This document shows, one piece after another, positions 40,721 through 53,110 of a DNA stretch of 64,000 nucleotides (its first letter is position 1; each line of letters starts with the position of its first letter). The DNA comes from Atherix ibis (Eukaryota; Arthropoda; Insecta; Diptera; Athericidae), in the NCBI GenBank assembly GCA_958298945.1, contig OY282608.1, positions 22,917,933-22,981,932 on the forward strand, in the 5' to 3' direction. A program made the position numbers and the translations under genes. Under the pieces are notes generated by a model that was not told the origin of the DNA, did no database searches, and saw nothing but the letters and a program-made list of their open reading frames with translations.

Positions 40721-41150
40721 ACTAACAAACAAACAAACCAAGTAACCAAAAAGCCAACAAACTAACAAACCAACAAGCCAACAAGCCAACAAACCAACAA
40801 GCCAACAAACCAACAAACCAACAAAGCAACAAGCCAACAAGCCAACAAGCCAACAAACCAACAAACCAACAAGCCAACAAACCAACAAACCAACAAGCCA
40901 ACAAGCCAACAAACCAACAAACCAACAAACCAACAAACCAAATAACCAAAAAGCCAACAAGCTAACAAACCAACAAGCCAACAAGCCAACAAACCAACAA
41001 ACAAACAAACCAACAAGCCAACAAGCCAACAAACCAACAAACCAATAAACCAACACACCAACAAACTAAGTAACCAACAAGCCAACAAACCAACAAACCA
41101 ACAAGCCAACAAGCCAAAAAACCAACAAACCAACAAGCAAACAAACCAAC
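40720..41150 (+). repeat. Satellite segment with AAATAACC variant
   Basis: This short gene-free stretch has the AAGTAACCAAAAAGCC element followed about 190 bp later by an AAATAACCAAAAAGCC variant (near 40940). The same arrangement occurs at 11.59-11.79, 18.01-18.20, 22.12-22.32 and 25.85-26.04 kb, so it belongs to the middle-domain family. Confidence 0.75.
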
Positions 41151-42545
41151 AAACCAACAAGCCAACAAACCAACAAACCAACAAACCAAAAAACCAACAA
41201 ACCAACAAACCAACAAACCAACAAACCAACAAACCAACAAACCAACAAACCAACAAGCCAACAAACCAACAAACCAACAAACCAACAAACCAAGTAACCA
41301 AAAAGCCCACAAACTAACAAACCAATAAGCCAACAAGCCAACAATCCAACAAGCCAACAAACCAACAAACCAACAAAGCAACAAGCCAACAAGCCAACAA
41401 ACCAACAAAGCAACAAGCCAACAAACCAACTAACCAACAAGCCAACAAGCCAACACCAACAACCCAACAAACCAAGTAACCAAAAAGTTAAAAAATAACA
41501 AACCAACAAGCCAACAAGCCAACAAACCAACAAACCAACAAACCAACAAACCAACAAGCCAACATACCAACAAACAAACAAACCAACAAACCAACAAACC
41601 AACAAACCAACAACCCAAAAAACCAACAAACCAACAAGCCAACAAGCCAACAAACCAACAAACTAACAAACCAACAAACGAACTAACCAACAAACCAACA
41701 AGCCAACAAGCCAACAAACCAACAAACCAACAAACCAACAAACCAATAAACTAAGTAACCAACAAGCCAACAAACCAACAAACCAACAAACCAACAAACC
41801 AACAAACCAACAAACCAACAAACCAACAAGCCAACAAACCAACAAACCAACAAACCAACAAGCCAACAAACCAACAAGCCAACAAACCAAGTAACCAAAA
41901 AGCCAACAAACTAACAAACCAACAAGCCAACGAGCCAACAAACCAATAAACCAACAAAGCAACAAGCCAACAAGCCAACAAACCAACAAACCAACTAGCC
42001 AACAAACCAACAAACCAACAAGCCAACAAGCCAACAAACCAACAAACCAAAAAACTAACAAGCCAACAAACCAACAAACCAACAATCCAACAAACAACCA
42101 AACCAACAAACCAACAAGCCAACAAACCAACAAACCAACAAACCAAAAAACCAACAAACCAACAAACCAACAAACCAACAAACTAACAAGCCAACAAGCC
42201 AACAAACCAACAAACCAACAAACAAACAACCCAACAAACCAACAAGCCAACAAACCAACAAACCAACAAACCAAGTAACCAAAAAGCCACCAAACTAACA
42301 AACCAACAAGCCAACAAACCAACAAGCCAACAAGCCAACAAACCAACAAAGCAACAAACCAAAAAACCAACAAACCAAAAAACCAACAAACCAACAAACC
42401 ATCAAACGAACAAAGCAACAAGCCAACGAGCCAACAAACCAACAAACCAACAAGCCAACAATCCAACAAACCAACAAGCCAACAAGCCAACAAGCCAACA
42501 AACCAACAAACCAACAAACCAACAAGCCAACAAACTAACAAACCA
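41150..42545 (+). repeat. 1.5-kb tandem duplication, copy 1
   Basis: This block pairs with 42635-44070 at offsets that rise from about 1,469-1,485 to 1,534 and settle at 1,526 bp. Anchors are CAACACCAACAACCC (near 41451/42920), the CAATCC marker (42083/43617), GCCACCAAAC (42286/43812) and CCAACGAGCC (42423/43949). Copy 1 has a damaged element, AGTTAAAAAATAAC near 41488, where copy 2 and other blocks read AGTTAACAAACTAAC. It also has a deletion of several tens of bp near 41.78 kb, which removes the A6-tract pair present in copy 2 near 43294. Confidence 0.83.
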
Positions 42546-42634
42546 ACAAGCCAACAAACCAACAAACCAACAAACCAACAAACCAACAAACCAACAAACC
42601 AACAAGCCAACAAACCAACAAGCCAACAAACCAA

Positions 42635-44070
42635 CAAACCAACAAACCAACAAACCAACAAACCAACAAACCAAAAAACCAACAAACCAACAAACCAACA
42701 AACCAACAAACCAACAAACCAACAAGCCAACAAACCAACAAACCAACAAACCAACAAACCAAGTAACCAAAAAGCCAACAAACTAACAAACCAATAAGCC
42801 AACAAGCCAACAATCCAACAAGCCAACAAACCAACAAACCAACAAAGCAACAAGCCAACAAGCCAACAAACCAACAAAGCAACAAGCCAACAAACCAACT
42901 AACCAACAAGCCAACAAGCCAACACCAACAACCCAACAAACCAAGTAACCAAAAAGTTAACAAACTAACAAACCAACAAGCCAACAAGCAAACAAACCAA
43001 CAAACCAACAAACCAACAAGCCAACATACCAACAAACAAACAAACCAACAAACCAACAAACCAACAAACCAACAACCCAAAAAACCAACAAACCAACAAG
43101 CCAACAAGCTAACAAACCAACAAACTAACAAACCAACAAACGAACTAACCAACAAACCAACAAGCCAACAAGCCAACAAACCAACAAACCAACAAACTAA
43201 GTAACCAACAAGCCAACAAACCAACAAACCAACAAGCCAACAAGCCAACAAACCAACAAACCAACAAACCAACAAACTAACAAACCAACAAACCAAAAAA
43301 CCAAAAAACCAACAAACCAACAAACCAACAAACCAACAAACCAACAAACCAACAAGCCAACAAGCCAACAAACCAACAAACCAACAAACCAACAAGCCAA
43401 CAAACCAACAAGCCAACAAACCAAGTAACCAAAAAGCCAACAAACTAACAAACCAACAAGCCAACGAGCCAACAAACCAATAAACCAACAAAGCAACAAG
43501 CCAACAAGCCAACAAACCAACAAACCAACAAGCCAACAAACCAACAAACAAACAAGCCAACAAGCCAACAAACCAACAAACCAAAAAGCTAACAAGCCAA
43601 CAAACCAACAAACCAACAATCCAACAAACAACCAAACCAACAAACCAACAAGCCAACAAACCAACAAACCAACAAACCAAAAAACCAACAAACCAACAAA
43701 CCAACAAACAAACAAGCCAACAAGCCAACAAACCAACAAACCAACAAACAAACAAGCCATTAAACCAACAAGCCAACAAACCAACAAACCAACAAACCAA
43801 GTAACCAAAAAGCCACCAAACTAACAAACCAACAAGCCAACAAACCAACAAGCCAACAAGCCAACAAACCAACAAAGCAACAAACCAAAAAACCAACAAA
43901 CCAAAAAACCAACAAACCAACAAACCATCAAACGAACAAAGCAACAAGCCAACGAGCCAACAAACCAACAAACCAACAAGCCAACAAACCAACAAACCAA
44001 CAAGCCAACAAGCCAACAAGCCAACAAACCAACAAACCAACAAACCAACAAGCCAACAAACTAACAAACC
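42635..44070 (+). repeat. 1.5-kb tandem duplication, copy 2
   Basis: Second copy of 41150-42545. It carries the last members of several middle-domain markers (CAATCC marker at 43617; CCAACGAGCC at 43949) and passes directly into right-domain sequence (CCGAC at 44181, CCTTC at 44341). It is the natural border between the middle and right domains. Its right part was later copied to 47.49 kb. Confidence 0.83.
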
Positions 44071-44480
44071 AACAAGCCAACAAACCAACAAACCAACAAA
44101 CCAACAAACCAACAAGCCAACCAGCCAACAAACCAACAAACCAACAAGCCAACAAACCAACAAACCAACAAACCAACAAGCCGACAAACCAACAAACCAA
44201 CAAACCAACATGCCAACAAACCAACAAACTAAGCAACCAACAAGCCAACAAACCAACAAACCAACAAGCCAACAAGCCAACAAACCAACAAACCAACAAA
44301 CCAACAAACCAACAAACCAAGTAACCAACAAACCAACAAACCTTCAAACGAACAAAGCAACAAACCAACAAACCAACAAACCAACAAACCAACAAGCCAA
44401 CAAACCAACAAACAAATAAACCAACAAACCAACAAACAAATAAACCAACAAACCAACAAACCAACAAACCAACAAACCAA
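43412..44480 (+). repeat. Block X, source-like copy (matches 47492-48560)
   Basis: This 1,069-bp block recurs at exactly +4,080 bp. Comparing the two line by line, I found one mismatch, A at 44291 against G at 48371. The copies end sharply: after 44480 this one continues with ordinary units, while 48561 switches to GTAACTAAAAAGCC. The two copies are not adjacent, so this is a dispersed copy rather than a tandem pair, as expected from gene conversion or from later rearrangement of a longer duplication. Confidence 0.95.
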
Positions 44481-46520
44481 CAAACCAAAAAACCAACAAA
44501 CCAACAAACCAACAAACCAACAAACCAACAAACCAACAAGCCAACAAACCAACAAACAAATAAACCAACAAACCAAAAAACCAACAAACCAACAAACCAA
44601 CAAGCCAACAAAACAACAAAACAACAAACCAACAAACCAAGTAACCAACAAGCCAACAAACCAACAAACAAACAAGCCAATAAGCCAACAAACCAACAAA
44701 CCAACAAGCCAACAAACCATCAAACCAACAAACCAAAAAACCAACAAGCCAACAAGCCAACAAACCAACAAACCAACAAACCAACAAGCCAACAAACCAA
44801 CAAGCCAAGAAACCAACAAATCAACAAACCAACAATCCAACAAACCAACAAACCAAGTAACTAAAAAGCCAACAAGCTAACAAACCAACAAGCCAACAAG
44901 CCAACAAGCCAACAAACCAACAAACCAACAAGCCAACAAGCCAAAAAACCAATAAACCAACAAGCCAACAAGTAAACAAACCAACAAACCAACAAACCAA
45001 CAAGCCAACAAACCAACAAACCAACAAGCCAACAAACCAACAAACCAACAAACCAACAAGCCAAGAAACCAACAAACCAACAAACCAAAAAACTAACAAA
45101 GCAACAAGCCAACAAACCAACAAACTAACAAACCAACAAGCCAACAAACCAACAAACCAACAAACCAACAAGCCAACAAACCAACAAACCAACAAACCAA
45201 GTAACCAAAAAGCCAACAAACTAACAAACCAACAAGCCAACAAACTAACAAACCAACAAGCCAACAAAACAACAAACCAACAAACCAACAAGCCAACAAA
45301 CCAACAAACCAGCAAGCAAACAAACCAACAAACCAACAAAACAAGTAACCAACAAACCAACAAACCATCAACCGAACAAAGCAACAAACCAACAAGCCAA
45401 CCAACCAACAAGCCAACAAACCAACAAACCAACAAACCAACATGCCAACAAACCAACAAACTAAGTAACCAACAAGCCTACAAACCAACAAACCAACATG
45501 CCAACAAACCAACAAACTAAGTAACCAACAAGCCAACAAACCAACAAACCAACAAGCCAACAAACCAACAAACCAACAAACCAACAAACCAACAAGCCAA
45601 CAAACCAACAAACCAGCAAGCAAACAAACCAACAAAACAAGTAACCAACAAACCAACAAACCATCAAACGAGCAAAGCAACAAACCAACAAGCCAACAAA
45701 CCAACAAGCCAACAAACCAACAAACCAACATGCCAACAAACCAACAAACTAAGTAACCAACAAGCCTGCAAACCAACAAACCAACATGCCAACAAACCAA
45801 CAAACTAAGTAACCAACAAGCCAACAAACCAACAAACCAACAAGCCAACAAACCAACAAACCAACAAACCAACAAACCAACAAGCCAACAATCCAACAAG
45901 CCAACAAACCAACAAACCAACAAGCCAACAAGCCAGCAAACCAACATGCCAACAAACCAACAAACTAAATAACCAACAAGCCAACAAACCAACAAACCAA
46001 CAAGCCAACAAACCAACAAACCAACAAACCAACAAACCAACAAGCCAACAATCCAACAAGCCAACAAACCAACAAACCAACAAGCCAACAAGCCAACAAA
46101 CCAACAAACCAAAAAACCAACAAACCCACAAACCAACAAGCCAACAAGCCAACAAACCAATAAACCAACAAGCCAACAAACCAACAAACCAACAAACCAA
46201 CAAGCCAACAAACCAACAAACAAATAAACCAACAAACCAAAAAACCAACAAACCAACAAACCAACAAGCCAACAAAACAACAAACCAACAAACCAACAAA
46301 CCAAGTAACCAACAAGCCAACAAACCAACAAACAAACAAGCCAACAAGCCAACAAACCAACAAACCAACAAGCCAACAAACCATTAAACCAACAAACCAA
46401 AAAACGAACAAGCCAACAAGCCAACAAACCAACAAACAAATAAACCAACAAGCCAACAAACCAACAAGCCAAAAAACCAACAAACCAACAAACCAACAAT
46501 CCAACAAACCAACAAACCAA
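44480..46520 (+). repeat. Right-domain satellite between block X and block Y
   Basis: This 2 kb of 8-bp monomers introduces the right-domain markers. It contains the first paired CATGCC elements (45441/45497 and 45729/45785, both 56 bp apart) and a single CATGCC at 45945. In the first two pairs the spacer reads AAGCCTAC or AAGCCTGC. The GTAACTAAAAAGCC variant appears at about 44858. A CATCAACCG variant near 45368 and CATCAAACGAGC near 45662 are private alterations of the CATCAAACGAAC element. Confidence 0.82.
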
Positions 46521-47468
46521 CAAACCAAGTAACTAAAAAGCCAATAAGCTAACAAACCAACAAGCCAACAAGCCAACAAGCCAACAAACCAACAAACCAA
46601 CAAGCCAACAAGCCAAAAAACCAATAAACCAACAAGCCAACAAGCCAACAAACCAACAAACCAACAAACCAACAAGCCAACAAACCAACAAACCAACAAG
46701 CCAACAAACCAACAAACCAACAAACCAACAAGCCAACAAATCAACAAACCAACAAACCAAAAAACCAACAAACCAACAAGCCAACAAACCAACAAACTAA
46801 CAAACCAACAAGCCAACAAACCAACAAACCAACAAACCAACAAGCCAACAAACCAACATACCAACAAACCAAGTAACCAAAAAGCCAACAAACTAACAAA
46901 CCAACAAGCCAACAAACTAACAAACCAACAAGCCAACAAACCAACAAACCAACAAACCAACAAGCCAACAAACCAACAAACCAGCAAGCAAACAAACCAA
47001 CAAACCAACAAAACAAGTAACCAACAAACCAACAAACCATCAAACGAACAAAGCAACAAACCAACAAGCCAACAAACCAACAAGCCAACAAACCAACAAA
47101 CCAACAAACCAACATGCCAACAAACCAACAAACTAAGTAACCAACAAGCCTACAAACCAACAAACCAACATGCCAACAAACCAACAAACTAAATAACAAA
47201 CAAGCCAACAAACCAACGAACCAACAAGCCAACAAACCAACAAACCAACAACTCAACAAACCAACAAGCCAACAATCCAACAAGCCAACAAACCAACAAA
47301 CCAACAAGCCAACAAGCCAACAAACCAACAAACCAACAAGCCAACAATCCAACAAGCCAACAAACCAACTAGCCAACAAACTAACAAACCAACAAACCAA
47401 CAAACCAACAAGCCAACAAGCCAACAAACCAACAAACCAACAAAGCAACAAGCCAACAAACCAACAAG
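46520..47468 (+). repeat. Block Y, copy 1 (matches 48552-49500)
   Basis: This ~950-bp block recurs at +2,032 bp. Anchors are GTAACTAAAAAG (46529/48561) and the paired CATGCC (47113/47169 with 49145/49201). I noticed three mismatches: AAATAAC near 47192 against AAGTAAC, ACAACTCAAC near 47252 against ACAACCCAAC, and CCAACTAGCC near 47366 against CCAACAAGCC. Confidence 0.92.
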
Positions 47469-47491
47469 CCAACAAGCCAACAAACCAACAA

Positions 47492-48560
47492 ACCAACAAA
47501 CCAAGTAACCAAAAAGCCAACAAACTAACAAACCAACAAGCCAACGAGCCAACAAACCAATAAACCAACAAAGCAACAAGCCAACAAGCCAACAAACCAA
47601 CAAACCAACAAGCCAACAAACCAACAAACAAACAAGCCAACAAGCCAACAAACCAACAAACCAAAAAGCTAACAAGCCAACAAACCAACAAACCAACAAT
47701 CCAACAAACAACCAAACCAACAAACCAACAAGCCAACAAACCAACAAACCAACAAACCAAAAAACCAACAAACCAACAAACCAACAAACAAACAAGCCAA
47801 CAAGCCAACAAACCAACAAACCAACAAACAAACAAGCCATTAAACCAACAAGCCAACAAACCAACAAACCAACAAACCAAGTAACCAAAAAGCCACCAAA
47901 CTAACAAACCAACAAGCCAACAAACCAACAAGCCAACAAGCCAACAAACCAACAAAGCAACAAACCAAAAAACCAACAAACCAAAAAACCAACAAACCAA
48001 CAAACCATCAAACGAACAAAGCAACAAGCCAACGAGCCAACAAACCAACAAACCAACAAGCCAACAAACCAACAAACCAACAAGCCAACAAGCCAACAAG
48101 CCAACAAACCAACAAACCAACAAACCAACAAGCCAACAAACTAACAAACCAACAAGCCAACAAACCAACAAACCAACAAACCAACAAACCAACAAGCCAA
48201 CCAGCCAACAAACCAACAAACCAACAAGCCAACAAACCAACAAACCAACAAACCAACAAGCCGACAAACCAACAAACCAACAAACCAACATGCCAACAAA
48301 CCAACAAACTAAGCAACCAACAAGCCAACAAACCAACAAACCAACAAGCCAACAAGCCAACAAACCAACAAGCCAACAAACCAACAAACCAACAAACCAA
48401 GTAACCAACAAACCAACAAACCTTCAAACGAACAAAGCAACAAACCAACAAACCAACAAACCAACAAACCAACAAGCCAACAAACCAACAAACAAATAAA
48501 CCAACAAACCAACAAACAAATAAACCAACAAACCAACAAACCAACAAACCAACAAACCAA
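47492..48560 (+). repeat. Block X, second copy
   Basis: This 1,069-bp copy of 43412-44480 has a single observed mismatch (G at 48371). It sits between block Y copy 1 and block Y copy 2, giving the order X, 2 kb of other satellite, Y, X', Y'. It carries the only CAATCC marker (47697) inside otherwise right-domain sequence, so it looks like a middle-domain piece placed among right-domain blocks. Confidence 0.95.
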
Positions 48561-49500
48561 GTAACTAAAAAGCCAATAAGCTAACAAACCAACAAGCCAA
48601 CAAGCCAACAAGCCAACAAACCAACAAACCAACAAGCCAACAAGCCAAAAAACCAATAAACCAACAAGCCAACAAGCCAACAAACCAACAAACCAACAAA
48701 CCAACAAGCCAACAAACCAACAAACCAACAAGCCAACAAACCAACAAACCAACAAACCAACAAGCCAACAAATCAACAAACCAACAAACCAAAAAACCAA
48801 CAAACCAACAAGCCAACAAACCAACAAACTAACAAACCAACAAGCCAACAAACCAACAAACCAACAAACCAACAAGCCAACAAACCAACATACCAACAAA
48901 CCAAGTAACCAAAAAGCCAACAAACTAACAAACCAACAAGCCAACAAACTAACAAACCAACAAGCCAACAAACCAACAAACCAACAAACCAACAAGCCAA
49001 CAAACCAACAAACCAGCAAGCAAACAAACCAACAAACCAACAAAACAAGTAACCAACAAACCAACAAACCATCAAACGAACAAAGCAACAAACCAACAAG
49101 CCAACAAACCAACAAGCCAACAAACCAACAAACCAACAAACCAACATGCCAACAAACCAACAAACTAAGTAACCAACAAGCCTACAAACCAACAAACCAA
49201 CATGCCAACAAACCAACAAACTAAGTAACAAACAAGCCAACAAACCAACGAACCAACAAGCCAACAAACCAACAAACCAACAACCCAACAAACCAACAAG
49301 CCAACAATCCAACAAGCCAACAAACCAACAAACCAACAAGCCAACAAGCCAACAAACCAACAAACCAACAAGCCAACAATCCAACAAGCCAACAAACCAA
49401 CAAGCCAACAAACTAACAAACCAACAAACCAACAAACCAACAAGCCAACAAGCCAACAAACCAACAAACCAACAAAGCAACAAGCCAACAAACCAACAAG
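48552..49500 (+). repeat. Block Y, copy 2
   Basis: Copy of 46520-47468 at +2,032 bp with about three differences. It ends near 49500. There copy 1 runs into block X, while this copy runs into AAACTACAAACC and AAACGAACTAACC, a sequence otherwise seen at 60.9, 62.35 and 63.83 kb. Confidence 0.92.
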
Positions 49501-51190
49501 CCAACAAGCCAACAAACTACAAACCAACAAACGAACTAACCAACAAACCAACAAGCCAACAAGCCAACAAACCAACAAACCAACAAACCAACAAACCAAC
49601 AAACCAACAAACCAACAAACTAAGTAACCAACAAGCCAACAAACAAACAAACCAACAAACCAACAAGCCAACAAGCCAACAAGCCAACAAACTAACAAGC
49701 CAACAAACCAACAAACCAACAAACCAAAAAACCAACAAACCAACAAACCAACAAACCAACAAACCAACAAACCAACAAACCAACAAACCAACAAACCAAC
49801 AAACCAACAAGCCAACAAGCCAACAATCCAACAAACCAACAAAACAACAAGCCAACAAACCAAAAAGCCAACAAAACAGCAAACCAACAACCCAAGTAAC
49901 CAAAAAGCAAACAAACTAACAAACCAACAAGCCAACAAGCAACAAAAGCAGCAAACCAACAAACCAACAAACCAACAAACCAACAAGCCAACAAGCAAAC
50001 AAACCAACAAACCAACAAACCAACAAGCCAACAAACGAACAAGCCAACAAACCAACAAACCAACAAACCATCAAACGAACAAAGCAACAAGCCAACAAAC
50101 CAACAAACCAAGTAACCAAAAAGCCAACAAACTAACAAACCAACAAGCCAACAAACCAACAAGCCAAAAAGCCAACAAACCAACAAACCAACAAAGCAAC
50201 AAACCAAAAAACCAACAAACCAAAAAACCAACAAACCAACAAACCATCAAACGAACAAAGCAACAAGCCAACGAGCCAACAAACCAACGAACCAACAAGC
50301 CAACAAACCAACAAACCAACAAGCCAACAAGCCAACAAACCAACAAACCAACAAACCAACAAGCCAACAAACTAACAAACCAACAAGCCAACAACCCAAC
50401 AAACCAACAAACCAACAAACCAACAAGCCAACAAGCCAACAAACCAACAACCCAACAAGCCAACAAACCAACAAACCAACAAACCAACAAGCCGACAAAC
50501 CAACAAACCAACAAACCAACATGCCAACAAACCAACAAACTAAGCAACCAACAAGCCAACAAACCAACAAACCAACAAGCCAACAAGCCAACAAACCAAC
50601 AAACCAACAAACCAACAAACCAAGTAACCAACAAACCAACAAACCTTCAAACGAACAAAGCAACAAACCAACAAACCAACAAACCAACAAACCAACAAGC
50701 CAACAAACCAACAAACAAATAAACCAACAAACCAACAAACAAATAAACCAACAAACCAACAAACCAACAAACCAAAAAACCAACAAACCAACAAACCAAC
50801 AAGCCAACAAGCCAACAAACCAACAAACCAACAAACCAACAAGCCAACAAACCAACAAACCAACAAACCAACAAGCCAACAAACCAACAAACAAATAAAC
50901 CAACAAACCAAAAAACCAACAAACCAACAAACCAACAAGCCAACAAAACAACAAACCAACAAACCAACAAACCAAGTAACCAACAAGCCAACAAACCAAC
51001 AAACAAACAAGCCAATAAGCCAACAAACCAACAAACCAACAAGCCAACAAACCATCAAACCAACAAACCAAAAAACGAACAAACCAAAAAGCCAACAAAC
51101 CAACAAACCAACAAACCAACAAGCCAACAAACCAACAAGCCAAAAAACCAACAAACCAACAAACCAACAATCCAAAAAACCAACAAACCA
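49500..51190 (+). repeat. Composite satellite: 60.9-kb-like then 44-kb-like
   Basis: The first ~600 bp resembles 60.9-61.3 kb (AAACTACAAACC then AAACGAACTAACC). It includes an out-of-register AAGCAACAAAAGCAGC near 49938, the most irregular spot I saw in the right domain. From about 50.2 kb the sequence follows 43.9-44.87 kb at about +6.3 kb (CCGAC 50492 with 44181; CCTTC 50644 with 44341; GTAACC with AAACAAACAAGCC near 50974 with 44640). The block is thus a join of two right-domain families. Confidence 0.75.
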
Positions 51191-53110
51191 ACAAACCAAG
51201 TAACTAAAAAGCCAACAAGCTAACAAACCAACAAGCCAACAAGCCAACAAGCCAACAAACCAACAAACCAACAAGCTAACAAGCCAAAAAAACCAATAAA
51301 CCAACAAGCCAACAAGCCAACAAACCAACAAACCAACAAACCAACAAACCAACAAGCCAACAAACCAACAAACCAACAAGCCAACAAACCAACAAACCAA
51401 CAAACCAACAAGCCAACAAACCAACAAACCAACAAACCAAAAAACCAACAAACCAACAAGCCAACAAACCAACAAACTAACAAACCAACAAGCCAAAAAA
51501 CCAACAAACCAACAAACCAACAACCCACCAAACCAACAAACCAACAAACCAAGTAACAAAAAAGCCAACAAACTAACAAACCAACAAGCCAACAAACTAA
51601 CAAACAAACAAGCCAACAAACCAAAAAACAAACAAACCAACAAGCCAACAAACCAACAAACCAGCAAGCAAACAAACCAACAAACCAACAAAACAAGTAA
51701 CCAACAAACTAACAAACCATCAAACGAACAAAGCAACAAACCAACAAGCCAACAAACCAACAAGCCAAAAAACCAACAAACCAACAAACCAACATGCCAA
51801 CAAACCAACAAACTAAGTAACCAACAAGCCTACAAACCAACAAACCAACAAACCAACATGCCAACAAACCAACAAACTAAGTAACCAACAAACCAACAAG
51901 CCAACAAACCAACAAACCAGTAAGCAAACAAACCAACAAACCAACAAAACAAGTAACCAACAAACCAACAAACCATCAAACGAACAAAGCAACAAACCAA
52001 CAAGCCAACAAACCAACAAGCCAACAAACCAACAAACCAACAAACCAACATGCCAACAAACCAACAAACTAAGTAACCAACAAGCCTACAAACCAACAAA
52101 CCAACATGCCAACAAACCAACAAACTAAGTAACCACCAAGCCAACAAACCAACAAACCAACAAGCCAACAAACCAACAAACCAACAAACCAACAAACCAA
52201 CAAGCCAACAAACCAACAAACCAGCAAGCAAACAAACCAACAAATCAACAAAACAAGTAACCAACAAACCAACAAACCATCAAACGAACAAAGCAACAAA
52301 CCAACAAGCAAACAAACCAACAAGCCAACAAACCAACAAACCAACAAACCAACATGCCAACAAACCAACAAACTAAGTAACCAACAAGCCTACAAACCAA
52401 CAAACCAACAAACCAACATGCCAACAAACCAACAAACTAAGTAACCAACAAGCCAACAAACCAACAAACCAACAAGCCAACAAACCAACAAACCAACAAA
52501 CTAACAAACCAACAAGCCAACAAACCAACAAACCATCAAACGAACAAAGCAACAAGCCAACGAGCCAACAAACCAACAAACCAACAAGCCAACAAACCAA
52601 CAAACCAACAAGCCAACAAGCCAACAAACCAACAAACCAACAAACCAACAAGCCAACAAACTAACAAACCAACAAGCCAACAAGCAAACAAACCAACATA
52701 CCAACAAACCAACAAGCCAGCAAACCAACAAGCCAACAAACCAACAAACCAACAAACCAAGTAACCAAAAAGCCAACAAACTAACAAACCAACAAGCCAA
52801 CAAACCAACAAGCCAAAAAGCCAATAAACCAACAAACCAACAAAGCAACAAACCAAAAAACCAACAAACCAAAAAACCAACAAACCAACAAACCATCAAA
52901 CGAACAAAGCAACAAGCCAACGAGCCAACAAATCAACGAACCAACAAGCCAACAAACCAACAAACCAACAAGCCAACAAGCCAACAAACCAACAAGCCAA
53001 CAAACTAACAAACCAACAAGCCAACAAACCAACAAACCAACAAACCAACAAACCAACAAGCCAACAAGCCAACAAATCAACAAACCAACAAGCCAACAAA
53101 CCAACAAACC
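51190..53110 (+). repeat. 1.92-kb tandem duplication, copy 1
   Basis: This block is followed by an enlarged copy at 53111-55384. The offset is 1,921 bp on the left (GTAACTAAAAAG 51200/53121; nine-base CCAAAAAAACC slip near 51285/53206; paired CATGCC 51793/53714). It is 2,289 bp in the middle (ACCAGTAAGC 51916/54205) and 2,273 bp on the right (AAATCAACG 52930/55203). It holds CATGCC pairs 51793/51857, 52049/52105 and 52353/52417. Private differences include AAGCTAACAAGCC near 51273 and CCACCAAACC near 51527. Confidence 0.9.

Larger units (their letters stand above)
12981..47718 (+). repeat. Diagnostic variant CAATCC...ACAACCAAACC (10 sites)
   Basis: CAATCC followed directly by AACAAACAACCAAACC occurs at 12981, 15866, 19399, 23514, 27244, 30566, 37200, 42083, 43617 and 47697, and I found it nowhere else. 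The AAACAACCAAACC part breaks the 8-bp register. Intervals are 2,885, 3,533, 4,115, 3,730, 3,322, 6,634, 4,883, 1,534 and 4,080 bp. Each site marks one copy of the middle-domain higher-order block, so it works as a counter of block number. The span given covers the first to the last site; the marker itself is about 22 bp. Confidence 0.9.
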
